Source of the DNA: Faunimonas pinastri
GTDB lineage: Bacteria > Pseudomonadota > Alphaproteobacteria > Rhizobiales > Afifellaceae
Assembly (NCBI RefSeq): GCF_900110915.1
Contig: NZ_FOFG01000001.1
Coordinates: 642,040-706,039, forward strand
Direction of reading: 5' to 3'
Length of the DNA stretch: 64,000 nt
This document shows, piece after piece, positions 46,881 to 55,930 of the stretch; the stretch's first letter is position 1; each line of letters begins with the position of its first letter. The notes under the pieces were generated by a model. The model was not told the DNA's origin and did not search any database. It saw only the letters and a program-made list of their open reading frames with translations. The position numbers and the translations under genes are program-made.

Positions 46881-46919
46881 TCTTGACGTCAAGACATACT
46901 ATCTCTACGTAAAGACATA
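46881..46919. promoter_or_regulatory. Two tandem MarR-type operators
   Basis: TCTTGACGTCAAGA (46881-46894) is a perfect 14-bp palindrome. TCTCTACGTAAAGA (46902-46915) is a weaker version. Both are followed by CATA, and their centres are 21 bp apart, two helix turns. The pair lies between divergent marR and MFS genes, so both can be controlled. Confidence 0.75.
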
Positions 46920-46962
46920 ACTGCAACGCCGCCGCACGGCAAGCCGGCGGAAGGAGCGCACC

Positions 46963-48159
46963 ATGTCCAGACTATCAGGCCGTTATCTTTTCGTGGCGGC
47001 CGTCCTGCTCGTCGGCATCAACCTGCGCCCCACGATGGCGGCGATCGGCCCGCTGCTTGACGCCATTCAACAAGACGTGGGGCTTTCCGATATTGGCGCG
47101 AGCCTGTTGACCACGCTTCCCGTCGCCTTGATGGGCGTCGGCCTCCTTGGGACGACAAGACTGAAAACTTTGCTTGGGGAGCGGCGCGGGGTTGCTCTGG
47201 GCGTTGTCATGATCCTCTTGAGCAACGTGCTGCGCTGGCAATTGCCGACGGCCAACTGGCTGCTCATGACCGCGATCATGGGCGGCATCGGCGTCGCGAT
47301 CGTGCAGGCCTTGCTTCCGATCGTGATCCGGCATCAGGCGGGTGCGCGTGCGGCTGGCCTGATGGGCGTCTATTCGACCGCGATCATGGGCGGGGCGCTC
47401 CTGTCCGGCACGGCCAGCCCGTGGATCGCGCAAGCCTTCGGCTGGCCCCTGGCACTCGGCATCTGGGCGCTTCCCGCTCTCATCGGAAGCATCGTGTGGT
47501 GGGGGGCGACGAACGCCGCCGATATAGTTCCCGACGCTGCGCAACGCCGTTCCGTCTCGCGCGAACCCCGCGCATGGTTGCTGCTGGCTTTCTTCGGGCT
47601 TGGGACGGGTGCCTATACGCTGGTTCTGGCCTGGCTGCCGCCTTTCTACACGCAACTTGGGTCGTCGGCGCAAGCCGCCGGCGTGATGCTCGGCGTCGTC
47701 ACAATGGCAGAGGTGATCGCAGGGATCGCGGTATCCTTCTGGGTCGGCCGTTCCGCCGATCGCCGCCCGGCATTGTTCGCCGCCATCGCTGCGCTGTTCG
47801 TGGGCCTGCTCGGGCTAGCCATCGCCCCGCTTTCCCTCGCATGGCCATCGGCAGTCCTGGCGGGGCTCGGCATCGGCGCGCTCTTTCCGCTCTCGCTGAT
47901 CGTCGCCATGGATCATGGGGAAACCGCGAGCGATGCGGGCGCCATCGCCGGTTTCGTTCAGGGCGGCGGCTACATCCTCGCTGCCGCGTTGCCGCTCATC
48001 GCGGGTTTTCTGCGCCGGAGCCTTTCCGACCTCTCGCCGGCTTGGTGGCTGATGGCGGCGCTGTGTCTCGTGCTCGGGCTCATCGCCATTCGCCTCCGTC
48101 CCGGTGAACGCATCACATTCTCAAACCGACAGAAGGAGCCTTCCCATGGCCTTTTATGA
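46963..48159 (+). CDS. MFS transporter, CynX/NimT family
   Basis: 398 aa with about 12 transmembrane segments. The N-terminus (VAAVLLVGINLRPTMAAIGP, then LLDAIQQDVGLSDIGASLLT) is characteristic of CynX/NimT-like transporters (cyanate, 2-nitroimidazole). It starts behind GGAAGGAGCG. Divergent from marR. The hydrolase gene starts inside its last 14 bases, so the two are co-transcribed. Confidence 0.92.
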   Translation: MSRLSGRYLFVAAVLLVGINLRPTMAAIGPLLDAIQQDVGLSDIGASLLTTLPVALMGVGLLGTTRLKTLLGERRGVALGVVMILLSNVLRWQLPTANWLLMTAIMGGIGVAIVQALLPIVIRHQAGARAAGLMGVYSTAIMGGALLSGTASPWIAQAFGWPLALGIWALPALIGSIVWWGATNAADIVPDAAQRRSVSREPRAWLLLAFFGLGTGAYTLVLAWLPPFYTQLGSSAQAAGVMLGVVTMAEVIAGIAVSFWVGRSADRRPALFAAIAALFVGLLGLAIAPLSLAWPSAVLAGLGIGALFPLSLIVAMDHGETASDAGAIAGFVQGGGYILAAALPLIAGFLRRSLSDLSPAWWLMAALCLVLGLIAIRLRPGERITFSNRQKEPSHGLL

Positions 48160-48976
48160 CGCACATGGCCGCCGCAACTATTTCATAGAGTTCGGGCAGG
48201 GCCGGCCAATCCTGCTGCTGCACGGCATCAGCAATTCCGGCCGGGCTTAGGGGCCGCAAATCCCGGCGCTCGTCGAAGCCGGCTATCGGGTCATCGTGCC
48301 GGATCACGCAGGGCACGGCGCTTCGGCACGCCTGTTTCGTCCGTTCGGCGTCAGCGACATTGCCGACGACACGGAATTGCTGCTCGCCCACCTCGACATC
48401 GAACGCCTTGATGTCGTGGGCCTTTCGCTTGGTGGCATGGTCGCACTGGAGTTGGCGCTTCGGCACCCGACAAGAATCCAGCGCCTTGTGGTCGCGAACA
48501 GCTTCGACAAAACGGCGACACCGGAATTCGGGTCCATGGCCGAAGGCTGGGCAACGGTCTTTGAGCGACCTCATGGCCCGGTAACACGCCTCGAACAGAA
48601 CTGGCTCGCATCGGTTTCGCCGTCGTTCCAGGCCACGGCGGATGGCATGCGCACCTATCAGATATGGCACGGCATCGCGGCTACCTCGGACGGCGCGTCC
48701 CTTGCGCACGTCGCGCGCGGCATGACCACGTTTGACGTCTCCACCCGCATCGCCGAACTCGCCATGCCCATTTTGTTTATCGCGGGCAGCCTCGACAAGA
48801 TGTCGCCGCCAGAGTTCAGCCGCCGCATGGCAGCGCAAGCGACGCACGGCAAACTGTCGATCATCGAGGGAGCGGCGCATATCTCCAATGCTGACTCGTC
48901 CGACGAATTCACGGCGCGGCTGCTTGCCTTTTTGCAAACTGACCATGCGGCGGCGGACCTCCGCGCCGATGATTGA
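48146..48976 (+). pseudogene. Alpha/beta hydrolase with one in-frame TAG
   Basis: The frame from ATG 48146 (behind AGAAGGAGCC) covers a complete 277-codon hydrolase: oxyanion motif ILLLHGISNSG, nucleophile elbow VVGLSLGGMVALELA (Ser), acid region LFIAGSLDKMSP (Asp) and catalytic His in IEGAAHISNADS. Codon 35 (48248-48250) is TAG, at a place where related hydrolases often have Trp (NSGR-x-W-type), so TGG to TAG is the simplest change. All downstream codons are intact, implying a recent mutation, read-through or sequencing error. Downstream internal starts (for example GTG 48296) would lose the oxyanion loop. Confidence 0.85.
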
Positions 48977-49000
48977 TCGCCCATGCCGCCCGGTGGGGCG

Positions 49001-49130
49001 CGGTAATCGGCGGCGTTTGCGTAGCTATTGCGCAGCTTATCGCGCCACGGCGTAGAATCGGCGGGGCTGGCGGGCCGCGCCAGATGATGATGAGCACTAC
49101 GTCTACGCCATAGCCCTCTAATGCCGCCCG
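49001..49130. repeat. Dispersed repeat, copy C
   Basis: Matches copies A and B (ATCGCGCCACGGCGTAGAAT; GATGATGATGAGCACTACGT; CATAGCCCTCTAATGCCG). Lies 25 bp past the hydrolase stop, as copy A lies just past the hydrolase relic. Confidence 0.75.
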
Positions 49131-49401
49131 AAGCGACGAGGTGAGCTTTCCACGGGCTTGGCGCGATTTGAAAGCGATATGGCATGTCCGGCCACTGACA
49201 GGTGCGATCCGCGACCGCTATACTCCCGAAGCGCTCATGCTGGTCGACGGCTGATCCCTTTTACTATCGGCAAGGCTCGCGCGCCGTCGCGCGGGCATTG
49301 GTGATTTTCATGGCCGTCGCAGCAACACTACCCGTTGCGCGATTGGGTAGTTTGGGCACCCTCTCTATAGACCGAGGCTTGAGAAAAGATGCCCCGGCGT
49401 T
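49131..49401. other. Gap between repeat C and the HEPN gene
   Basis: About 270 bp with no coding signal that I can support. It marks the left edge of the defence genes. Confidence 0.5.
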
Positions 49402-50799
49402 TTAGATGTCGTCATCCCAGCCTATGTCCCACGCTCCATCCGACTGCATCGTCGCCATCAGGCGCCGGATCGTCAGGACGATCTCGGCAAGGCGCAGTCC
49501 GTCAATCGGGCGGGCGTGCATCGTCGGTCGCCGGTGCGCGTTGAGGCGTTGCAGATCGACTTTGATCCCGTCGCGATCACCGAACACCGCTCCGAATACT
49601 TCCTCCCAATTCTGTCGCGTGGAGATCACGGCGATCAGGTCGCCGAGGTTGGTGAAATTGATGAGCGGCTGTCGCTCCTCTCCAGCCTTGTATGCATCGC
49701 GCCGCGTCCGCTTGGCTTCGCCGACGATGTTCCCGGGCACGCGCGCCGTGAACCATTTCGCGGCGTCCTCGCCCTTGGCGGCAAGGTGCGCCTCCAGCCT
49801 CGCCGCGATGTATGCGCGCAATGCGACCTCGAAGGCGTCGATCGCGCGATAGGCATCGTGCCGGGCGCGGCCAGTGGTGATCGACATGCGGAGCGGACCG
49901 ACCTCGATCACAGCCTTGACGCCGGTTCGCGTTCGCATGCCTTCGACGACACCGCTATCGACCAGTACCTCGACGACCGCCGTGCTGTCAGCATCCACCA
50001 ATCCGGGATCGACATCGGCATCACGGTAGAACCGCTCCCGCGTTGGTCGGTTACGCCAGAAGGCCGGCGGAAGATCGGGGCGGGTATGCCAAGTGCCGAG
50101 CAGTGCGTCGAACGCCGCCTGACCCAGCGACGTGCGTGGCCCGAAAGTATCGAGCGCGCCAGCAAAGGCGGACATCCGCAGGGTCGTGGCGTCGCGAATG
50201 CCTAACAACTCAATCCCGCGGCTCGCTCGCGCAACCAGATCGCCCGCACCGGCAATACCCGTTGCCATCTGTTGGAGCCTGGCCATCTCCTCGGTCGCGG
50301 TTCTGGACGCTTGCAGGGCATGGGACAACGCATCCTCGTCACGCGACAGCAATCCGGACGACCAATGCGTAGCGCGGGCGATGGCGCCAACTTCGGCGCG
50401 CTGCGCGATGGCCGAGCCAGTCAGTTCTCTTCGCAGCGTCTCTGAGAAGCCGCCGCCGAGATAATCTCGCTGAATTCGGTCGTTCAGCGTGCCGATCTGA
50501 TCGCGATACTGCTTTGCCAGCCCGGTAGCCTTCATCGCCGCATCGCGCTGAACCAGAAACTCGCCGGAGATGCGGGCGCTGAAGCTCTGCTGTTCCCGTA
50601 GATAAGCGCCGACGCCGTCCAAGGCGTTCCCCCGCAAGCCCCGCGCAATTTCCTCTGCTGCCGACCGATGTGCATTGCCAAACAGGCCGTCCAGCGGCTG
50701 CATCGCCCGATGCGCCTCGGCGATAGCGGCTGCGGTTTGACCGATCCCCATCAGTTCCTTGAGCCGACGCTGTTCCCGGAAATAGTCATCGATCGACAT
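49402..50799 (-). CDS. Swt1-type HEPN domain protein
   Basis: 465 aa from the ATG at 50799; the frame extends upstream but MSIDDYFREQRRLKELMG looks like a real start. Residues 1-300 are mostly helical, Ala/Arg/Glu-rich, of unknown fold. The last 140 residues match the Swt1-type HEPN domain: EVALRAYIAARLEAHLAAKG, PLINFTNLGDLIAVISTRQN, WEEVFGAVFGDRDGIKVDLQ and the R-X4-H ribonuclease motif in RRPTMH (R423 to H428). HEPN proteins of this type are usually RNases in toxin or anti-phage systems. Divergent from the VapBC pair. Confidence 0.75.
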   Translation of the reverse strand: MSIDDYFREQRRLKELMGIGQTAAAIAEAHRAMQPLDGLFGNAHRSAAEEIARGLRGNALDGVGAYLREQQSFSARISGEFLVQRDAAMKATGLAKQYRDQIGTLNDRIQRDYLGGGFSETLRRELTGSAIAQRAEVGAIARATHWSSGLLSRDEDALSHALQASRTATEEMARLQQMATGIAGAGDLVARASRGIELLGIRDATTLRMSAFAGALDTFGPRTSLGQAAFDALLGTWHTRPDLPPAFWRNRPTRERFYRDADVDPGLVDADSTAVVEVLVDSGVVEGMRTRTGVKAVIEVGPLRMSITTGRARHDAYRAIDAFEVALRAYIAARLEAHLAAKGEDAAKWFTARVPGNIVGEAKRTRRDAYKAGEERQPLINFTNLGDLIAVISTRQNWEEVFGAVFGDRDGIKVDLQRLNAHRRPTMHARPIDGLRLAEIVLTIRRLMATMQSDGAWDIGWDDDI

Positions 50800-50947
50800 G
50801 GTATTCGTTGCCCTAGCCTCGCAGACGATCAGGTGGGAAGCGGCATGCCGATCTTCTACCGCCCCCGCGACCTTACGCCAACGAGCGCGGAGCACGTCGA
50901 TAGGACTGAATGTACACGACAAGGGCGTTGTCAGAACAGTAGCAACG

Positions 50948-50959
50948 GGATATATATCC
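50948..50959. promoter_or_regulatory. Palindrome upstream of the antitoxin gene
   Basis: GGATATATATCC is a perfect 12-bp palindrome 25 bp before the antitoxin ATG. Toxin-antitoxin operons are usually autoregulated by binding to such sites; the AT core may also include the -10 region. Confidence 0.45.
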
Positions 50960-50983
50960 AGCCATATTCGAGGAGGCTTAGCC

Positions 50984-51286
50984 ATGAGCAATGCAGCACA
51001 GAAGCGAGCAATCCGTAATTACCGGTCGCGTCAGGCCGAGCGAGGCATCGCGCGCTTCGAGGTTCAGGCGCTCGATGCCGATCGTGACTTGATCCGCGCA
51101 CTCGCGCGGCGGCTTGCCGATGACGGTCCCGAGGCCACGCAGGCCCGCACGATGGTTCAGAAAATCGTGTCCGGCGAGCCGCCCCATCAGGGCGGTATCC
51201 TTCAAGCCTTGCGACGGTCGCCGCTCGTCGGTGCTGATCTCGAACTCGGTCGCGCTCGCGAGGAAGGGCGCAGGGTCGATTTGTGA
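50984..51286 (+). CDS. Antitoxin-like protein, partner of VapC
   Basis: 100 aa, basic and Arg/Ala-rich, starting MSNAAQKRAIRNYRSRQAER behind AGGAGG. Region FEVQALDADRDLIRALARRL resembles ribbon-helix-helix antitoxins that pair with PIN toxins. The stop overlaps the vapC GTG by 4 bases (GTGA), typical of toxin-antitoxin pairs. Subfamily not certain. Confidence 0.78.
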   Translation: MSNAAQKRAIRNYRSRQAERGIARFEVQALDADRDLIRALARRLADDGPEATQARTMVQKIVSGEPPHQGGILQALRRSPLVGADLELGRAREEGRRVDL

Positions 51287-51714
51287 CGCGATATCTGCTC
51301 GACACCAACATCATCAGCAATGTCGTCAAGCCGGAGCCTTCCGCGTCTTTGCTGGATTGGATGGCCACGCAGCCGGACGACGCGCTGTTCATCGCATCAC
51401 TGACGGTCGCGGAAATCCGGCGTGGCGTTCTGGAGAAACCAGTTGGCAGAAAACGAGAGACGCTTGAAGCATGGTTCTCCGGTCCCGAGGGACCGCAGGC
51501 TTTGTTTGCTGGGCGCATCCTGTCATTCGACGACCGGGCCGGACTGATCTGGGCGCGGCTGATGGCGGACGGAAAAATCGCCGGTCGTCCACGCAGCGGC
51601 CTGGATATGATCGTTGCGTCCGTTGCCGATGCAAACAATTGCGTCGTCGTCACGGCCAACGAAAAAGATTTCGCCGGGCTTCAGTTCATCAACCCACTGC
51701 GCGGAGCGGCCTGA
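51283..51714 (+). CDS. vapC: VapC-type PIN-domain toxin RNase
   Basis: 143 aa from a GTG that overlaps the antitoxin stop. PIN-domain acidic residues are visible: D7 in MTRYLLDTNIISN, E44 in SLTVAEIRRGVLE, D109 in RSGLDMIVASVAD and the final TANEKDF. Length and C-terminal FAGLQFINPL fit FitB/VapC proteins, which cut tRNA or rRNA. Forms a classic operon with the preceding antitoxin. Confidence 0.92.
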   Translation: MTRYLLDTNIISNVVKPEPSASLLDWMATQPDDALFIASLTVAEIRRGVLEKPVGRKRETLEAWFSGPEGPQALFAGRILSFDDRAGLIWARLMADGKIAGRPRSGLDMIVASVADANNCVVVTANEKDFAGLQFINPLRGAA

Positions 51715-51750
51715 TGTCAAAAGCCACTCGGCATCGCTCGGGAGGGCGGC

Positions 51751-52533
51751 ATGGCTGAAACCCAGATCGAGTGGACCGACTCCACTTGGAACCCCGTCGC
51801 CGGATGTTCGATCGTTACCGCCGGCTGTACGCATTGCTACGCTATGGAGATGGCGAAGCGCCTGGAAGCGATGGGTGTCGCTAAATATGCCGGGCTGACC
51901 CGGAAGACCGGCAAGAGGACCGTCTGGAACGGTGTCGTGCGTGAAGATCGAGAGGCACTGTCGATCCCGCATCGCTGGCGCAAGCCGCGCAAGATCTTCG
52001 TCAACTCGATGAGCGATCTGTTCCACGAAGGCGTCAGCGACGCCTTCATTCTCGATGTCTGGCAGGTAATGCGCGACACACCCTGGCATAACTATCAAAT
52101 CCTCACCAAACGGCCCGAACGCATGGCGAGCTTGGTCGCTGGCAGGATCGGAGAAATCCTGCCGAACGTCTGGCTCGGCACCAGCATTGAGGATGCCGAT
52201 GTCGTCGGCCGGATCAGCCACTTGCGCGAAGCGCCCGCGGCGATCCGCTTCATCTCTTTCGAGCCGCTAATAGGTGCGGTCGGCACCGTCGATCTCAGCG
52301 GCATCCACTGGGCGATCGTCGGCGGCGAAAGCGGCAAGTTTGCCCGTCCGATCCGCGAAGAATGGATCGACGAAATTTATGCTCAATGCCTGACGGCGGG
52401 CACAGCGTTCTTCTTCAAGCAATGGGGAACGTGGGGCAAGGACAATAAGAAACGCTCTAAGAAGGCGAATGGCCGAGAATATCGTGGGCAGACTTGGGAT
52501 GAGATGCCAGCGGTAACTCACGCCGTCGCATAA
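51751..52533 (+). CDS. DUF5131 (phage Gp37/Gp68-like) three-Cys-motif protein
   Basis: 260 aa. The N-terminus IEWTDSTWNPVAGCSIVTAG continues to CTHCYAMEMAKRL, giving Cys19-X6-Cys26-X2-Cys29, a radical-SAM-like iron-sulfur motif. Further segments: IFVNSMSDLFHEGVSDAFIL, YQILTKRPERM and the end IYAQCLTAGTAFFFKQWGTW. This family (DUF5131, Gp37/Gp68) is regularly found next to TcmP, which follows after 25 bp. The function is not established. AGGAGGG at good distance supports the ATG at 51751. Confidence 0.9.
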   Translation: MAETQIEWTDSTWNPVAGCSIVTAGCTHCYAMEMAKRLEAMGVAKYAGLTRKTGKRTVWNGVVREDREALSIPHRWRKPRKIFVNSMSDLFHEGVSDAFILDVWQVMRDTPWHNYQILTKRPERMASLVAGRIGEILPNVWLGTSIEDADVVGRISHLREAPAAIRFISFEPLIGAVGTVDLSGIHWAIVGGESGKFARPIREEWIDEIYAQCLTAGTAFFFKQWGTWGKDNKKRSKKANGREYRGQTWDEMPAVTHAVA

Positions 52534-52558
52534 CAGGTTCGGGACCAAGGGAGGCAAC

Positions 52559-53815
52559 GTGGTCGAGAAGCGATATGAATGGGCTGACGGCGCGACACTC
52601 GAAGAGCATTCTCGACGCAAGCACAAAATCCTTCGCGAATACGTGTTCGACTATCTCACCGTCCGCTGCAAACTACCGCAGCAGGAGCGGTTTCGGCTCG
52701 CTATCGTCGATGGCTTTGCTGGTGGCGGGCGCTATCAATGTGGCACGGCCGGCTCGCCGCTGATCTTCATTGAGGAACTGAAGCGCGCGGTTGAGGCCGT
52801 GAACACGCAACGGGCCGTTCAAGGGCTTGGAACGATCGAGGTTGAATGCCTGCTTGTCTTCAACGATGCCAGCCGCGATGCGATCGAGCTTCTGAAAACC
52901 CATGTTGCGCCGATGCAGGCCGACATCGCCCTGACGTGTCCAAAACTGCATCTTCGCGTCGAATATCTGAATGAATTTTTCGAGGCTGCGTATCCGAAGA
53001 TCAAAGAGCTGCTGGTTCGGGGGCGCTATCGAAGCGTCATCTTCAACCTCGATCAGTGCGGCCACAGCCATGTCGAGCGCGGCACGATCCTCGACATCAT
53101 GCATTCGTGGCCCGCCGCTGAAATCTTCTACACCTTCGTCATCACTTCGCTGCTGGCGTTTCTTCAGAAAGACCAGCCGGAGCGCCTGCGAGCGCAACTC
53201 GATCACCTTGGCATCCCGGCCAACGACGTGCAGGCGCTCGACGGGCTGATGAGCCGCAAGGACTGGCTCGGCACGGCCGAGAAGATCGTCTTCGACGCCT
53301 TCCGCCTGTGCGCGCCATATGTCAGCCCGTTCTCGATCAACAACCCTGGTGGATGGCGATACTGGCTGATCCATTTCGCTAACGCCTATCGGGCGCGGCA
53401 GGTCTACAACAACATCCTCCACGACAACGCAAGCCTACAGGCGCACGTGGGTCGCCCGGGCCTTAATATGCTGTCCTACGATCCCCGACACGACGAAGGG
53501 ATGCTCTATCTTTTCGACGACAATGGGCGGGCCTCGGCGAAAACCCAACTCCTGGACGACATTCCCCGTCTCGTGACCGAGGCCGGCGATGCGATATCGG
53601 TGATGGAATTTTACGAAAGCATCTACAACTTCACACCTGCCCACGCCGACGATGTCCATGCGGCCATCATTGAGAATCCGGACCTGGAGGTGATTACGCC
53701 AGCGGGTGGGGAGCGCCGCAGGGCCAATACGATCGCCGTCAATGACGTCATCAAGCTGAAGAACCAACGGAGCTTCTTTCCCATGTTCCTGAACGCGGGC
53801 ACAGGCACGAGATAG
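52559..53815 (+). CDS. tcmP: Three-Cys-motif partner protein TcmP
   Basis: 418 aa, GTG start behind AAGGGAGG. N-terminal segment EEHSRRKHKILREYVFDYLT then RLAIVDGFAGGGRYQCG, which looks like a SAM-binding loop of a methyltransferase-type Rossmann fold, and VFNDASRDAIELLKTHV and SVIFNLDQCGHSHVERG as later strands. These match the TcmP family, named for co-occurrence with three-Cys-motif proteins such as the gene just upstream. Function unknown; location beside VapBC and Qat suggests defence. Confidence 0.88.
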   Translation: MVEKRYEWADGATLEEHSRRKHKILREYVFDYLTVRCKLPQQERFRLAIVDGFAGGGRYQCGTAGSPLIFIEELKRAVEAVNTQRAVQGLGTIEVECLLVFNDASRDAIELLKTHVAPMQADIALTCPKLHLRVEYLNEFFEAAYPKIKELLVRGRYRSVIFNLDQCGHSHVERGTILDIMHSWPAAEIFYTFVITSLLAFLQKDQPERLRAQLDHLGIPANDVQALDGLMSRKDWLGTAEKIVFDAFRLCAPYVSPFSINNPGGWRYWLIHFANAYRARQVYNNILHDNASLQAHVGRPGLNMLSYDPRHDEGMLYLFDDNGRASAKTQLLDDIPRLVTEAGDAISVMEFYESIYNFTPAHADDVHAAIIENPDLEVITPAGGERRRANTIAVNDVIKLKNQRSFFPMFLNAGTGTR

Positions 53816-53971
53816 GGACAAGGCTGGAGATGTTTGCAGCGTCAGTTCAACACCATATTCGATCGGCTTAATCCACTGCATAACATATAGCGATCCCTCG
53901 AATATTCCGGCAGTATTGCGTGCGGGTCTTACTATACAGCCGTTGCGAAGCGCGGGGAGGAATCGGGGCAA

Positions 53972-55930
53972 ATGATTCTCACTGATAATGAGACGAAGGT
54001 CGATCTCCTCAACAACGAGGCGATCGCCAAGACCATCATCGAGCTGCTGCGTGAAAAACCCGAGCGCGCCGTAACGATCGGGGTCCATGGTGACTGGGGT
54101 GCGGGCAAATCCAGCATTCTGGAGATGATCGAGAACGGCCTCAGTTCTGATGAGGATGTGCTCTGCATCAAATTCAACGGGTGGCGCTTCCAGGGGTTCG
54201 AAGACGCCAAGATCGCGCTGATCGAGGGTATCGTCACCGGGCTTATCGAAAAACGGCCGTTGCTCACTCAGGCCGGCGTGGCCGTGAAAGACATCTTCCG
54301 GCGGATCGACTGGCTGAAAATCGCGCGGCACGGGGGCGGTCTCGCTTTCACCGCGTTCACCGGCATCCCCACAGCTAATCAGATCGGCGCGGTGGTCGGC
54401 ACCTTGAAGGGGATCTTCTCCGATCCCTCGAAACTCGCCACGCAGGAGAATTACGATAAGGCCATCGACGGCGTTTAGGGGCTGTTGAAGCCGGGCGAGT
54501 CGAAGAATGTACCGGAAGAGATCGAAGCGTTTCGGAAAGCTTTTGACGATCTGCTCAAGCAGGCGGGCATCAAGCAACTGATCGTTCTCATCGACGATCT
54601 TGACCGCTGCCTGCCGGACACGGCGATCGAAACGCTCGAAGCCGTCCGGCTGTTTGTCTTCACCTCTCGCACCGCGTTCATCGTCGCGGCTGACGAGGCG
54701 ATGATCGAATATTCGGTGCGCAAGCATTTCCCCGAACTTCCGGACACGACCGGGCCGCGCGACTATGCGCGTAACTACCTTGAGAAGCTGATCCAGATCC
54801 CGTTCCGGATTCCGGCTTTGGGCGAGACCGAAACCCGCATCTACGTCACCCTGTTGCTCATCGGCGCAGAGCTAGGAGAGGACGACCCGGCTTACTCGGC
54901 GCTCATCGCCGTCGCGCGTGAATTGCTCAAACGGCCTTGGAAGACCGCCGGGCTCGATGCGCAAACGGTCAAGACCGCCTTGGGTGACAAAGCCGCTAAG
55001 GTCCAGAACGCGCTCACCCTGAGCGACCAGATCGGCCCAATCCTGGCCAGCGGCACTCAGGGCAATCCGCGGCAGATCAAGCGCTTCCTGAATACCCTGC
55101 TACTGCGCCATCAGACCGCGCTCGCCCGCGGTTTCGGAGATGAGGTGAAGCTGCCAGTCCTGGCGAAGCTCATGCTAGCCGAACGTTTCCTCTCCAGACT
55201 ATTCGATCAGATCGCCAGCGCCGCCGCCCGCGATCCGGACGGCCGCTGCGCAGACTTGGCGGCGCTTGAAGCCGCCGCGTTAGATGAGAAGCCAGTTCCT
55301 AAGGCGAAGCGGACCGGGCCGAAGATCAGTGTCATCGATGACACCAAGCCGACCTTAGTGCCGGATTCCAAGGACAGTGCCATTCTGACAGAATGGAAGG
55401 CGGCCGACGCGATACGGGCCTGGGCGCGGCTATCCCCGGCCTTGGCTGAGGTCGATCTACGCCCCTATCTGTTCGTGACCAAGGATCGGAAAGACTATTT
55501 CGGCGCGGCCTCCGTCCTCGGGCGTCTCGCCGCTGTAGTCGAAAAACTGCTTGGCCCGAAACTCGCCGTCCAAGCGTTCGAAGGCGAACTCAAGCAGCTC
55601 GTTCCGGCCGAGGCTACCCAGGTCTTCGAGGAGCTTCGCGGACGCGTCATGGGCGGTGACGCCTTCGATACCGTGCCGCCCGGTATCGATGGACTCGCGG
55701 TGCTGGTTCGCGCGCACCCGACGCTTCAAGCCAATCTTCTCGATCTGCTCGAAGCCTTGCCGGCCGATCGGTGCGGGCCGTGGCCCGCGTCAGGTTGGGA
55801 GGGCGTCGTCAAGGATTCCGACGCGGTAGCGCGCTTCGAGAAGCTACTCCAGGGATGGTCCACCTCCGGTTCGTCCTTCCTGAAGCCCACGGCGAGCGCC
55901 GCGCTTCGCACGCGGAAGGGTGGTCGCTGA
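53972..55930 (+). pseudogene. qatA: QatA: KAP-family P-loop ATPase with an in-frame TAG
   Basis: 653 codons in one frame, broken only by TAG at 54476-54478 (codon 169). Walker A TIGVHGDWGAGKSSILEMIE (residues ~35-54) lies before the stop; Walker B QLIVLIDDLDRCLPDTAIET (~202-221) and GNPRQIKRFLNTLLLRH after it. KAP NTPase followed by QatB, QatC and QatD is the order of the Qat anti-phage system. Downstream codons are intact, so the stop is recent, is read through, or is an error. AGGGG just before TTG 54485 could allow reinitiation, producing a split protein. Confidence 0.85.

Noticed and set aside
43413..49130. Dispersed repeats as integron attC sites
   Set aside because: The copies share a CTCTAAC core but lack the paired GTTRRRY end, and the intervening units contain divergent multi-gene operons with their own promoters, unlike cassettes.
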